From: WTGA01 sp965214055
GTDB taxonomy: Bacteria > Pseudomonadota > Gammaproteobacteria > Arenicellales > Poriferihabitantaceae
Length of the DNA stretch: 64,000 bases
Reading direction: 5' to 3'
Assembly: GCA_965214055.1 (NCBI GenBank)
Contig: OZ243931.1
Location: 620,001-684,000, forward strand
Each line of letters starts with the position of its first letter. Positions within the stretch are counted from its first letter, which is position 1. Made by a program: the position numbers and the translations under genes. Under the pieces are notes generated by a model, which ran no database searches, had not been told where the DNA came from, and saw only the letters and a list, made by a program, of their open reading frames with translations. Positions 28,238 to 37,604 of the stretch are shown here, piece by piece.

Positions 28238-28522
28238 CCAAGGAATTGGAACGTTGTTAGGCGTGTTGTCCATCCACAACCTGAACCACTGGTGTGCGAG
28301 CGATCTGAGATTCCTGATCGACAGGGGAAAAAATCAAAGCACCCGTGCAGTGTTCGAACTTACTTTCACCCTCAAGTACACTTCGGCGGCCTTTACCGAA
28401 ACGTCGTCCCAAAAGGGCTATAGCCTCGCGTCGCCCCATTGAGACTTACGCTGATAGAGCGGCACCATGAAGCGACGAGGGTCTCTCAGCACTTCTTCAA
28501 CGCGGTGATCGTCGGGTTTCAT
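28238..28522 (-). pseudogene. DUF262 (GmrSD-type) N-terminal fragment, frameshifted
   Basis: From ATG 28522 the frame reads MKPDDHRVEEVL then RRFMVPLYQRKSQWG, the family start, but meets TAG soon after. The next frame supplies FEHCTGALIFSP and TPVVQVVDGQ. A two-base insertion (CA) then breaks the hallmark: removing it gives DGQRLTTFQFL, close to the family DGQQRLTT. A GGAGA sits 8 nt before the ATG. Similarity stops near 28238. DUF262 proteins include nucleases of modification-dependent restriction systems such as GmrSD; this copy is inactive. It lies just downstream of the AlbA_2 gene. Confidence 0.7.
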
Positions 28523-28617
28523 GAATTTATTCTCCAGTATTAGCAGAATGTCGGTTCGAAGCCATTTATCGACCCGGCCGCACGCAACTTATTTGAGGTT
28601 CTGATTGGTAGCGTGCA

Positions 28618-30003
28618 TCATATATCATCCATAACTTCCCAATGACCCTTTTTTGTCGATCCAACATGACGAACACGCCCCGTCTTTTTGAGACTGTCAA
28701 GACGATGCTTCACGCTATCTGGAGTAATCCCAATACGGGTTGCCAATGTCTTTCGAGTGATCTCAGGATACTCACGTAACAAAGCCAGAATTTTTTCTTG
28801 GGCGGTTTCTTGGGCGGTGTTCCCCGCGTCCTTACTGGTTCTATCACCTGCAATAACAGTGCTACAAACGTCACTGATCCGAGTCCCTACACTAGCCATG
28901 TAAGCCTCTGAAAATAAAAATTCGATCCCCATCTGTGGTTCCACCTGTATAGTTGGCTCAGGCACACCAACTTCTCGGCAGGATTCAAAAATGCGCTGGA
29001 TACCTCGCCCCCAAGATTCCACTTCACCTGCCCGGAAAAAAGCGTTCGCAATGTCTGGATTGGACGGTTGCGAAGGGTGATGGCCAAGTAATTTTTCTAA
29101 AGACCAGTTCTCAGGTAACCTTCCCGGGTTCCAGATTCTCAATCGATCAGCATAGACTCGAATCTGAATCTGTGCTGCCACAGCATAATCACGGTGGACA
29201 ACAGCATTCAGTGCCGCTTCTCGAAGCGCATCTTTCGGTATCGGATAGGTTTCAATACGTTGAATCCCTTCATAACTGATCACTGCCTTGAGATACTTGG
29301 TCATCAAAAGATCCATCATCCTGCTGACTTGAGTAAACAGGTCTCCACACACTTCATCGTGATAACGCAACTCTGTTTCACTATCAAAGTACCCGATCTT
29401 GATCGAAGCGCCAGTGAAAAATCGTTCGGGATCAGGATGAAACAGGAGAACTGCTGCACGTTTCAGATATTGGTTCTCCACAAGGCGCAGCTTTTCAATC
29501 AGAGCAGCATCCTGCTCTTTGAGCACACTCATTTCCAGACGGTTAGCATGTGTCGCATGCTCACGGAATCGTGCCAAAGCCGCTGTATCCAGATCCTTAA
29601 CTCCTACATTGGGTACCGGTACTGCGTCCCAGCACTTGCCAGTCTTTCCCAAAAGGAAGCGGTCCAGTGCTGCTCCTCGAAGAACCTGCTTTGTAGAACC
29701 ACTTCGGTAGTGGTACTCGCCCCTGTAGCTGATGGGTACCGGGTATGGTTCGATCACAATTCTCAAATACGGCCAGCCGCCCTCCTCCAACAACTCAATG
29801 TCGGCTATGATTCCAAGCAGACCGCGCAGCTTGTTTGGCAACTCTTCCAACAGCCGGTCAACATCTTCAATGCCCACCACCTGCCCTTCATCGTTGCGAC
29901 CCACCTCCAGCGCGCCACCCTGTGCATTGGCAAAACCACACAGCCACTTCAAGTGTTCATCGTGCCAGGATACTTTCCACTCTGTGTGCTGATCTTCTTT
30001 CAT
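28618..30003 (-). CDS. AlbA_2/Schlafen-like DNA-binding protein with HATPase_c_4 domain
   Basis: A 461-residue protein often labelled as a putative transcriptional regulator or RecG-like helicase, although it has no helicase motifs. The N-terminal AlbA_2 domain shows HTEWKVSWHDEHLKWLCGFANAQGG (quoted in part: LKWLCGFANAQGG). A central ATPase-like domain has DALREAALNAVVHRDYA and LRIWNPGRLPE. The C-terminus has a winged-helix-like segment (ITRKTLATRIGITPDSVKHRL). It seems lower in GC than flanking genes, fitting recent acquisition. Members occur in defence and toxin-antitoxin contexts; a specific role is unknown. It is flanked by the DUF262 fragment. Confidence 0.82.
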   Translation of the reverse strand: MKEDQHTEWKVSWHDEHLKWLCGFANAQGGALEVGRNDEGQVVGIEDVDRLLEELPNKLRGLLGIIADIELLEEGGWPYLRIVIEPYPVPISYRGEYHYRSGSTKQVLRGAALDRFLLGKTGKCWDAVPVPNVGVKDLDTAALARFREHATHANRLEMSVLKEQDAALIEKLRLVENQYLKRAAVLLFHPDPERFFTGASIKIGYFDSETELRYHDEVCGDLFTQVSRMMDLLMTKYLKAVISYEGIQRIETYPIPKDALREAALNAVVHRDYAVAAQIQIRVYADRLRIWNPGRLPENWSLEKLLGHHPSQPSNPDIANAFFRAGEVESWGRGIQRIFESCREVGVPEPTIQVEPQMGIEFLFSEAYMASVGTRISDVCSTVIAGDRTSKDAGNTAQETAQEKILALLREYPEITRKTLATRIGITPDSVKHRLDSLKKTGRVRHVGSTKKGHWEVMDDI

Positions 30004-30217
30004 ACGCTGCTTCCCAACCCGCCATGCGAGGATTCAACCAATTGCCAATGATTTGGTATAGGGATATCTGCAGACCAAATCTGGTCAACTCCACCTGGAA
30101 AATCCCCGGGTAAGACTCTTGAATTGTCAAAAGCATCCCCTGTTCACATACGAGGACAATGTCTCCGTTTTCTAATAGCAGGACAGTTGTAAAATCCTGT
30201 TTTTTGTACGGCTCCAA
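29957..30217 (-). CDS. Small unrecognised ORF
   Basis: An 86-codon frame starting at TTG 30217, just after the CitE-like stop, and overlapping the next gene start by 47 bp in another frame. The first 55 residues (TTVLLLENGDIVLVCEQGML) look like real beta-rich protein, the rest does not. It may be a fragment of an older gene. I do not recognise it. Confidence 0.25.
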   Translation of the reverse strand: MEPYKKQDFTTVLLLENGDIVLVCEQGMLLTIQESYPGIFQVELTRFGLQISLYQIIGNWLNPRMAGWEAAYERRSAHRVESILAR

Positions 30218-30218
30218 C

Positions 30219-31082
30219 TTAACCGTCGATGTCCATCGTCTCCACCAGGCTCAAAATTCTGTACATTGAGCGCAAAACCGGTTTCTCAATCAGTTTATTG
30301 TCCACAACGACCAGGCCCGTACCGGCGGATTCAAATGCCTGAACGATTTTCCTTGCATGGGCAATCTGGTCAGCGCTTGGTGTAAAAGCCTTCACAATCA
30401 CCGGCAACTGCCTGGGATGGATGGCTCCTTTCCCGGTCATCCCGATCTGTGCACACAGCGCGGCTTCCTTTGCCAGTCCATCCAGGTTGTCGAGGTCCAG
30501 GTACGGCACATCAATCATGTCAATCTCCGCCGCCGCCGCTGCATGAACGCATCGCATCCTCGCATAGTGCAACCCTTCCCAGGTGGGTTCAACCCTCAGC
30601 TCCGCAGCCATATCCACCCCCCCGAACAACAGTGAATCGACGCGGCACGATGCCCGGGCGATTTCATGGCTGCATTCCAGTCCCGGGTTCGTTTCAATAA
30701 TCACCTGTAATCGCAAATCAGACCCTTCTGCGGTCAACAGATCATCCAGGGCACGGATTTCCTCGGGATGTTTCACTTTGGGCAACATCAGGCCATCCGG
30801 AGGAACTGTGCATTCCAGCAGTGCGAGTACATCCGCCATCCCGTCCCTGGACCGGAGTGAATTGACCCGTACCAGCACTTCGGATTGACCGAATGACGGG
30901 GACTGATCCAGCATTTTCACCGTATTCTTCCTGGCCTGGGCCTTGTCATCCGGCGCCACGGCATCTTCCAGATCCACGCACACTATGTCTGCCCGGGAAT
31001 GAACCGCCTTGGGAAACAATGCCAGGTTTGAACCGGGCACGAAAAGAAAAGACCTCCTGGGCCGGAAGAGTCGGGCATTCAT
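30219..31082 (-). CDS. HpcH/HpaI aldolase, CitE-like (malyl-CoA lyase type)
   Basis: TIM-barrel C-C lyase of 287 residues. Motifs: RRSFLFVPGSN (about residue 9), ADIVCVDLEDAVAP with metal-binding acidic residues (about 32), LLFGGVDMAAELRVEP, and KGAIHPRQLPVI (about 220), where these enzymes hold CoA. Relatives act on citramalyl-, malyl- or methylmalyl-CoA; the substrate cannot be fixed. ATG 31082 is chosen because RSFLFVPGS follows directly; a longer frame to 31205 lacks similarity. It ends the amine-catabolism gene block. Confidence 0.87.
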   Translation of the reverse strand: MNARLFRPRRSFLFVPGSNLALFPKAVHSRADIVCVDLEDAVAPDDKAQARKNTVKMLDQSPSFGQSEVLVRVNSLRSRDGMADVLALLECTVPPDGLMLPKVKHPEEIRALDDLLTAEGSDLRLQVIIETNPGLECSHEIARASCRVDSLLFGGVDMAAELRVEPTWEGLHYARMRCVHAAAAAEIDMIDVPYLDLDNLDGLAKEAALCAQIGMTGKGAIHPRQLPVIVKAFTPSADQIAHARKIVQAFESAGTGLVVVDNKLIEKPVLRSMYRILSLVETMDIDG

Positions 31083-31262
31083 GGCATGGACTCCGTACCC
31101 GCACGGGTGGTACACAGGGCGCCTGTCCCGGTCCCCCGGTCGTGCCGATGGTATCGGGAATTTTCCCGGGGCAGCGCCTTCCATCCTGGCGGCAATGGAT
31201 TCCACTGCCCGGGAATGGGGGGCCGGATGCAGGTTGCGGGTAACGGATCTTTCATCTTCCAG

Positions 31263-31628
31263 TCATTCAATTTCTTCGTACTCTTCTGCCACAAACCTGG
31301 GGGTGCATATTGCCAGAAACACCAGGTCGCAATCCCCGGTATTGGCGATTCTTTGCCGGGTCATGGGGGGAATGTCCACCACATCGCCGCAGGTCACTTT
31401 TTCAGGTGGATTTTTACCGGTTTCCACCCAACCTTCCCCTTCAAGGATAACATAACGCTCTGCAATCCCGGCCAACCGGTGCCATTGCGTGGTCATGTTC
31501 GGTGCGACCCGTGCCCGGGCAATGGACAATTCCGGGCGATCAGGACAATTCAACAACTCCGTAATGTAACAGCCTTCCTGAAAATAATATTCATCCTGCT
31601 CGTTAAACCGGTGAATGGTCCCATTCAT
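31263..31628 (-). CDS. Cupin-domain protein
   Basis: Single-domain cupin of 121 residues. The first cupin block reads TTQWHRLAGIAERYVILEGEG (quoted in part: HRLAGIAERYVILEGEG) and the second GDVVDIPPMTRQRIANTG, with the PP turn. Only one of the usual metal-binding His residues is clear in the first motif. Between the dimethylglycine dehydrogenase-like gene and the CitE-like gene, it may serve the same pathway; no reaction is assigned. Confidence 0.8.
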   Translation of the reverse strand: MNGTIHRFNEQDEYYFQEGCYITELLNCPDRPELSIARARVAPNMTTQWHRLAGIAERYVILEGEGWVETGKNPPEKVTCGDVVDIPPMTRQRIANTGDCDLVFLAICTPRFVAEEYEEIE

Positions 31629-31739
31629 GAGTGTTGCGTCCAGGCATCCTGAAGCCGAATCCAGGGTCCGTGGAAACCCGCCGCGGCCCGGGATTCCGGG
31701 AACCCGGGGGCTCCCTGGACGACCCCCCTGGCAGAGACT

Positions 31740-34199
31740 CTACCCACGCATTTTGACCCCTTTGGGGTCATACATGGCTGTCAGGCTCGCGTTGGCCGGA
31801 ATCCGGCGACCCCCGACCTCAATTTCGAATTTTCCGGAGTCAATGTATTCGGTGGTGACGCCCTCATCATGGTACACATATCCCAGGCCAACGGCACCAC
31901 CGAGAGTGTGTCCATAGTTCCCGGAGGTCAAATGACCGATCAGCCTGCCATCACGCAGGATGGGTTCGTGGTGATACAGCACTTCCGCCGGGTCCTGAAG
32001 CAGAAACTGTACCATCCGTTTTCCTTTCCATTGTTCCGTTTCCCTTTGTTTCAACAGGGCATCCCGACCGATAAAGGGGATGGCCTTTCCATAATCACAG
32101 ACAAACCCGACCCCACATTCCAAAGGCGTATCCTCATCCGCCACATCATGACCAAAGTGAATGAATTTCTTTTCGATACGGCCGCTGTCCAAGGCATGCA
32201 GCCCGGCCATCACCAACCCATATTGCTCCCCCGCGCTCCAGAGCATATCGAATCCATGCCGGGCCATGTCCGTGGGCACGTACAACTCCCAGCCAAGCTC
32301 ACCGACAAACGAAACCCTCGCCGCATGGCCAACGGCGCAACCCAGTTCTATGGGCTTCGTCATTCCGAACGGGAAAGTCTCCGTACTCATGTCCAGCCCG
32401 AGCAATTCCGTGAGCAATGGGCGGCTGTCCGGCCCCATGACTCCCAGTACCGCCCAACTGTTGGTCACATCGGTCACCGTACAATACCAGTCCGGATCAA
32501 TATTTTTTGCCAGCCAGTCCAGATCCTTGTTGGTGACCCCCGCCCCACTCACCACCAGGTACCTGTTCTCACCAAGCCGGGTAACCGTTAAATCGGCTTC
32601 GATGCCTCCGCGTTCATTCAGCCAGTGGGTATAGACCATTTTCCCTTCCATGACATCCACATTCGCAGTGCAGATGCGCTGTAGCGCCTTGCAGCTGTCC
32701 CGGCCCTGGACCAGATATTTGGAAAAACTGCTCTGGTCAAACATCGCCACTTTTTCCCGGAAGGCACGGTGTTCATTCGCCGAATACTCAAACCAGTTCT
32801 GTTTTCCAAAACTGTATTCGTATCGGGGTTCGGTCCCTTCCGGGGCAAACCAGTTCGGTCTTTCCCATCCCGCCACCTCTCCAAAGCAGGCGTTGTGCGC
32901 CACCAGCCTTTCATGAATGGGAGAATGCCGGACATTTCTGGATGTTTCCATTTGCCGGTAAGGCCAATGATGGTCATACAGCAACCCGAGTGTTTCGCTC
33001 ACCCGGTTTTCTATGTACTGCTGGGTCCCCTGAAAGGAATACATCCGGCGAATGTCCACACTCCACAGGTCCATCGGCGGATGGCCCTGATGTATCCATT
33101 CGGACAGTGCCTTGCCCACCCCCCCCGAGCTTTGGATACCGATGGAATTCAGCCCCGCTGCCACATAAAAATTCTTGAGTTCAGGGGCTTCTCCAAGGTG
33201 GAACTGGTCATCCGGTGTGAAACTCTCCGGACCACAGAAAAACTTTCTCCAGCCCACATCCTGCAACATGGGGACCCGTTCCATGGCCGCTTCCAGCACC
33301 GGCATCAACTGCTCTTCGAAATGTCCATCAATTTCGTCAAAGCAGAAATCCTCCGGGATGCCGTGTTGTCCCCATGGCACGGCATTGGGTTCGAATTGGC
33401 CAACGAGCAGGCTGCCCGCATCCTGTTTATAGTACGCACATTGATCGTGGTCCCGCATGACCGGCAGGTCAAGCGGCAAATCATCCAGCTTTTCTGTCAC
33501 CGCATAATAATGTTCCGCAGCGTGCAAGGGCACATTCACCCCCGCCATGCGACCCACTTCCCGGGCCCACATTCCCGCACAATTGATGACGATCTCAGAC
33601 TGGATATCTCCCTGGCTGGTGGTGACCCCGACCACTTTGCCGTTTTCCTGCATGACCCCGGTTACCCGGACACCTTCCAGGCAAAGCACCCCCCTTCCAC
33701 GGGCACCCTTCACAAATGCCGCTGTCACATCCACCGGGCTGCCGTATCCATCATGAGCGACCCAGCTGCCCCCGAACAGGTCATCGGTTTTCAAAAGCGG
33801 ATACAGTTCCCGGATCTCCCCTGGAGTCAGGATATCTACCCGGGTGACCCCGAAAGCATTATTCATGGACGCGACACGCTTGAGTTCCTCGAACCGGCCT
33901 TCGCTGTGTGCAATGGACAAGGAACCAACCTGCTTGAAACCCGTTGACTGGCCGGTTTCCTTCTCAATGTCACGGAGGATCGACATGGAATATTCCGCGA
34001 TTTTGGCATGACTTTCATTGGCCCGCATGGTGCCGATCAGCCCGGCGGCATGCCAGGTGGTTCCGCAGGCAAACTGCATCCGCTCAAGCAGTACCACATT
34101 GCTCCAGCCAAGCCTTGCCAAATGATAGGCAACGCTGGACCCGATGACCCCCCCACCAATAATTACCGCACTTGCAGTGCCTGGAACCTGTATGGCCAT
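31740..34199 (-). CDS. Dimethylglycine/sarcosine dehydrogenase-like FAD and GcvT-domain protein
   Basis: An 819-residue fusion. The N-terminal DAO-type FAD domain has AVIIGGGVIGSSVAYHLARLG (quoted in part: GGGVIGSSVAYHLARLG) and CGTTWHAAGL. In mammalian dimethylglycine and sarcosine dehydrogenases the His in this WHAAG block carries FAD covalently (His50 here). The C-terminal half (from about 440) is a GcvT/aminomethyltransferase fold: VAMFDQSSFSKYLVQG, NERGGIEADLTVTRLG and ALDSGRIEKKFIHFG. Such enzymes oxidise N-methyl groups and pass formaldehyde to tetrahydrofolate. The adjacent betaine-type transporter supports a role with methylated glycines. Confidence 0.86.
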   Translation of the reverse strand: MAIQVPGTASAVIIGGGVIGSSVAYHLARLGWSNVVLLERMQFACGTTWHAAGLIGTMRANESHAKIAEYSMSILRDIEKETGQSTGFKQVGSLSIAHSEGRFEELKRVASMNNAFGVTRVDILTPGEIRELYPLLKTDDLFGGSWVAHDGYGSPVDVTAAFVKGARGRGVLCLEGVRVTGVMQENGKVVGVTTSQGDIQSEIVINCAGMWAREVGRMAGVNVPLHAAEHYYAVTEKLDDLPLDLPVMRDHDQCAYYKQDAGSLLVGQFEPNAVPWGQHGIPEDFCFDEIDGHFEEQLMPVLEAAMERVPMLQDVGWRKFFCGPESFTPDDQFHLGEAPELKNFYVAAGLNSIGIQSSGGVGKALSEWIHQGHPPMDLWSVDIRRMYSFQGTQQYIENRVSETLGLLYDHHWPYRQMETSRNVRHSPIHERLVAHNACFGEVAGWERPNWFAPEGTEPRYEYSFGKQNWFEYSANEHRAFREKVAMFDQSSFSKYLVQGRDSCKALQRICTANVDVMEGKMVYTHWLNERGGIEADLTVTRLGENRYLVVSGAGVTNKDLDWLAKNIDPDWYCTVTDVTNSWAVLGVMGPDSRPLLTELLGLDMSTETFPFGMTKPIELGCAVGHAARVSFVGELGWELYVPTDMARHGFDMLWSAGEQYGLVMAGLHALDSGRIEKKFIHFGHDVADEDTPLECGVGFVCDYGKAIPFIGRDALLKQRETEQWKGKRMVQFLLQDPAEVLYHHEPILRDGRLIGHLTSGNYGHTLGGAVGLGYVYHDEGVTTEYIDSGKFEIEVGGRRIPANASLTAMYDPKGVKMRG

Positions 34200-34385
34200 A
34201 ATGTTGAATATTTTAGTTTAAAGAATGAGGGAGGCAGAATATAACGGGGTTGCACCATTATCAATATATTCCACACACAAAATACCGGTGGATCACGCAA
34301 TCTCGGTTTCCCCGGCACCGAAATCCGGGTCATGGGCCGTGGCCATGCCTTTGCAGTCCTCCGGGAGCGGCCGGTTTCACCCGCT

Positions 34386-35228
34386 TCAGTCCAGTGCGAG
34401 CAGGGCAACACTGAAGAAAATAACCACCGAAGCCAGAATCCTGCGCTGACTGGAGGATTCCTTGAAATAAAACGCACCAATGAGGGCGGCGATCACGATG
34501 GAGGTTTCCCGCAGGGCAGAGACCAGGGGGATGGGGGCCCGGCTCATCGCCCATACAACCAGTGCATAGGAAACAAACGCGAGACCCGCCCCGACAAACA
34601 TCAACTTCCAGTCATGCCGGATCCCGGCCACTTCATGGATGCCCCGCCTGCAGACCGCGTACACCAGGACCGGAATGCCGTCGAGCAGGTAAAGCCAGAT
34701 CATGTAACCGGGAATATTTTGAGACAGCCGGCCGCCGACCCCGTCTGCCAGGGTATAGCCACCGATAAATACCGACGTGACCAGGGCGGCAATCAGCGCC
34801 CTGCGGTCACGCATCACCCTGGGAAGGGCCTGTGAGGTAAAAATCAAAATACCGGACAGGACCCCGATCAGCGACACCAGTTCGATGGTGGACAGGGTTT
34901 CCCCAAGAACCAGCGTCCCCCATGCCGTGACAATGATGGGTGCGGTCCCCCGGGCAATGGGGTATGCCTGTGAAAAATCACCGTATTTGTACGCCTCGCT
35001 CAGGGAAATGTAATACCCGAAGTGCAGGACTGCCGAGGTGATCAAAAATGGCCAGCTTTCCGGGGCCGGAAGACCCACCACCGGGACAAGGGGCAGAGCA
35101 ATGAGGAAAGTCGCGACATTGATTCCGGTAATCGACAACAGATGATCATTCCCGGATTTCACCGCAGCATTCCAGGTGGCATGAAACAGTGCGGCCACAA
35201 TGACAACTATTGCAATCCCCGCTTCCAA
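34386..35228 (-). CDS. EamA-family (DMT superfamily) transporter
   Basis: Inner-membrane protein of 280 residues with about ten hydrophobic helices arranged as two EamA repeats. The first begins at residue 6 (VIVAALFHATWNAAVKSG), and the repeat junction has GVLSGILIFTSQALPR. Features of the family include AYPIARGTAPIIV in the first half and SALRETSIVIAALIGAFYFKE in the second. It probably exports or imports a small metabolite of this locus; the direction and substrate are unknown. Confidence 0.85.
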   Translation of the reverse strand: MEAGIAIVVIVAALFHATWNAAVKSGNDHLLSITGINVATFLIALPLVPVVGLPAPESWPFLITSAVLHFGYYISLSEAYKYGDFSQAYPIARGTAPIIVTAWGTLVLGETLSTIELVSLIGVLSGILIFTSQALPRVMRDRRALIAALVTSVFIGGYTLADGVGGRLSQNIPGYMIWLYLLDGIPVLVYAVCRRGIHEVAGIRHDWKLMFVGAGLAFVSYALVVWAMSRAPIPLVSALRETSIVIAALIGAFYFKESSSQRRILASVVIFFSVALLALD

Positions 35229-35487
35229 CGATACCCGCTGCTTTTGATGAAATAGGTGATGGTCCGGAAAACAGTCCGGCTGTTCCGTATAACCGGAGAT
35301 TCCGAAACCCGTGAAACGTCTTTTTCCATTTCTGGATGGTTGCGAAGTGTACCACTGACCCCGGCGGATACTGAACCCGGGGAGGCAATCGGAATTCGCC
35401 GTGCGGTGCCGCCGGAAGAGCCCGGAAATCCGGTCAAACTGGAACTCACGACTGAACCCGACAGCCGTTTTACCCCTTTATCCGGGG

Positions 35488-37443
35488 TTACAGAATCCTT
35501 CCGATTTTATTGGCTTCCGCCATGGCCACCTCTACACTCCTGGGTGCAATGCAATCCCCGATCCCGTGCCGCTCCACCTGATCACCCGACGATGGTTCGA
35601 CATGAAGCAGCGCATCATTGACCACACACCCGCTCCAATCAACAATCAGGTCAATATCCGTCCGTTGCGCGGTTTCATCCGTGAACACGTTTCGCAGATT
35701 CACGCAGTGACCCGAAATGTCCACAACCTCAAATTGTGCCGTCATGGCCACCCCCAGTTTGCCCAGGCGCGCATACCAGGCATTTCGATGGGTGGGGTCC
35801 AGGTCGGCTGCCAGAGCGAAATCAGCGGTCACTACTTCGGTACGCAACCCTTCGTGGGCCAGCCACTCCGCTGCCACCAACCCCGCATGACCCCGGCCAT
35901 CACTGCACACCAGGACCTTGGTTCCGGGGATTTCTTCTCCACGCAACAGGTCATGTGGAGTCAGCAAACGGATCCTGCTTCCGCCGGGAAATCGCCGGGC
36001 AGCATCGGTGGCTCCGGTTGCCACCACCACTGCGTCGCCCTGGATTCCGATGAGGTCATGCCCGTTGACCGGATGGTTCAGTTCGAGAACGACCCCCAGT
36101 CTTTCCAGTTCCGCCAGGCGCCAGTCAATCACCTTTTTGAATTCGGACATGGACCGGGACCTTGCCCACAGTGCAAGCTGCCCTCCCGGTTCACTGCTTT
36201 GCTCGAAAACCGTCACACGGTGACCCCGTTCCGCCGCGACCCTGGCGACTTCAAGCCCGGCTGGACCGGCGCCAATCACACTAACGGTGCGGGGCCGACG
36301 GGCCTTCTCCAGCGACCGTCCGGGCCTGGCTACATCCGGGCTGTGCATACAGCGAATGGTCGTGCCGGCATACCGGTTGGCGATACAGGTGTTCGCACCC
36401 ACACAGGGACGGATTCTCGCCAATTCACGTGACTGGATTCTGGCAACGATTTGCGGGTCGCAAATGTGCGCCCGGGTCATGCCCACCATGTCCGCTTTTC
36501 CCCGGGACAGAATCTGTTCGGCGTGTACCGGGTCGACAATCCTGCCGACGGTAAACACGGGAACATCCACCACCTCCTTGATCCTTTCCGCAAGGTCAAC
36601 AAAAACGCCATGGGGAGCCGGTGTCGGGGCCCAGTGCCTGGACCGGCCGCGATGGGAAAAATTGGTATGGGCCGTGATATTCAGGTAATCCACCAGGCGA
36701 TGGTCGGAAAGGGTCTTGCAGACGGACTTCATTTGATCGAGGTCCAGGCCCCCTGGCTCATACTCGTCTCCCGGCAAGCGTACTCCCAGAATCTGTGTGT
36801 TTCCCAACGCCTCCCTCACCGCCTGCAGCAATTCCACCAGAAATCGCATTCGGTTGTCCAGCCCACCACCGTACTGGTCCGTTCTCCAGTTCGTCAGTGG
36901 AGACAGAAAGGCCTGGGGCAGAAACCCGAAGGCTCCCAGTATTTCGACACCATCCAGTCCCCCCTGTTTTACCCGCACGGCCGCCGCCGCAAAGGCATTG
37001 ATCACTTCCTGGATTTCGTCCACGGTCATGGCATGGGAAATGTTGCCGGTGACCGGGGACAACACCGGGGATGCGGACCAGCTTTCGAAGGCGGGCTGGT
37101 TGATCCGCACCGTTCCGGCGCTGTGGGCCAGCTGTGCAAGGATTCGACCCCCCTCCGAGTGAACCGCAGCACTCAGTTTTTGATAGCCCGGGACAATGCG
37201 GTCATCCAGGTTCCACAGGCCGTCCTGGCTCATGCTCAACATCCCGGAACGATGAACCGGTGTTCCGCCGGTGATCTGCAAACCTACGCCTCCCCTGGCG
37301 TATTGACGCTGGTACTCGATATATTCCCTGCCGGGCCGGTTATCTTCCGCGAATCCCGAAACATGGGCAGAAACCAGCACCCGATTCCGAACAGTCAGTG
37401 GACCCAGGTTCAATGGAGACAGCAGATGCGGGAATTCAGCCAT
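35488..37443 (-). CDS. NADH:flavin oxidoreductase, DgcA/trimethylamine dehydrogenase-like
   Basis: A 651-residue flavoprotein. The N-terminal Old Yellow Enzyme-type TIM barrel (to about 370) starts FPHLLSPLNLGPLTVRNRV. It is followed by a 4Fe-4S cysteine cluster: CVGANTC and later RCMHSP. The C-terminal half is an FAD/NAD(P) domain with IGAGPAGLEVARVAAERGH (about 388) and VVVATGATDAARRF. This layout occurs in trimethylamine dehydrogenase, dienoyl-CoA reductase and the dimethylglycine and stachydrine demethylases. Location among betaine genes favours an N-demethylase; a dienoyl-CoA reductase is the main alternative. Confidence 0.86.
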   Translation of the reverse strand: MAEFPHLLSPLNLGPLTVRNRVLVSAHVSGFAEDNRPGREYIEYQRQYARGGVGLQITGGTPVHRSGMLSMSQDGLWNLDDRIVPGYQKLSAAVHSEGGRILAQLAHSAGTVRINQPAFESWSASPVLSPVTGNISHAMTVDEIQEVINAFAAAAVRVKQGGLDGVEILGAFGFLPQAFLSPLTNWRTDQYGGGLDNRMRFLVELLQAVREALGNTQILGVRLPGDEYEPGGLDLDQMKSVCKTLSDHRLVDYLNITAHTNFSHRGRSRHWAPTPAPHGVFVDLAERIKEVVDVPVFTVGRIVDPVHAEQILSRGKADMVGMTRAHICDPQIVARIQSRELARIRPCVGANTCIANRYAGTTIRCMHSPDVARPGRSLEKARRPRTVSVIGAGPAGLEVARVAAERGHRVTVFEQSSEPGGQLALWARSRSMSEFKKVIDWRLAELERLGVVLELNHPVNGHDLIGIQGDAVVVATGATDAARRFPGGSRIRLLTPHDLLRGEEIPGTKVLVCSDGRGHAGLVAAEWLAHEGLRTEVVTADFALAADLDPTHRNAWYARLGKLGVAMTAQFEVVDISGHCVNLRNVFTDETAQRTDIDLIVDWSGCVVNDALLHVEPSSGDQVERHGIGDCIAPRSVEVAMAEANKIGRIL

Positions 37444-37604
37444 TGGGTAAATACAACCGTGATAAAAGGAAACTGATTCTAGAATATTTTAAGGTCAAGC
37501 TGCCAAACATGGCCATCCGCCGGGGGCAATTCCCATCATCGGGATCACTGGCCCGGTTCCCGGACCAACTGTCACGGCAGCCCCGGTGTTTTCCCGACCG
37601 GGCC

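Noticed and set aside
28056..28442. A 128-codon plus-strand ORF downstream of ypjD
   Set aside because: It overlaps the DUF262 fragment read on the other strand, which has real family motifs.
32769..33947. A 392-codon plus-strand frame opposite the dimethylglycine dehydrogenase-like gene
   Set aside because: Antisense shadow of an intact gene, with no family features.
35401..36432. A 343-codon plus-strand frame opposite the flavin oxidoreductase
   Set aside because: Antisense to a gene with clear TIM-barrel, Fe-S and FAD motifs; no independent evidence.
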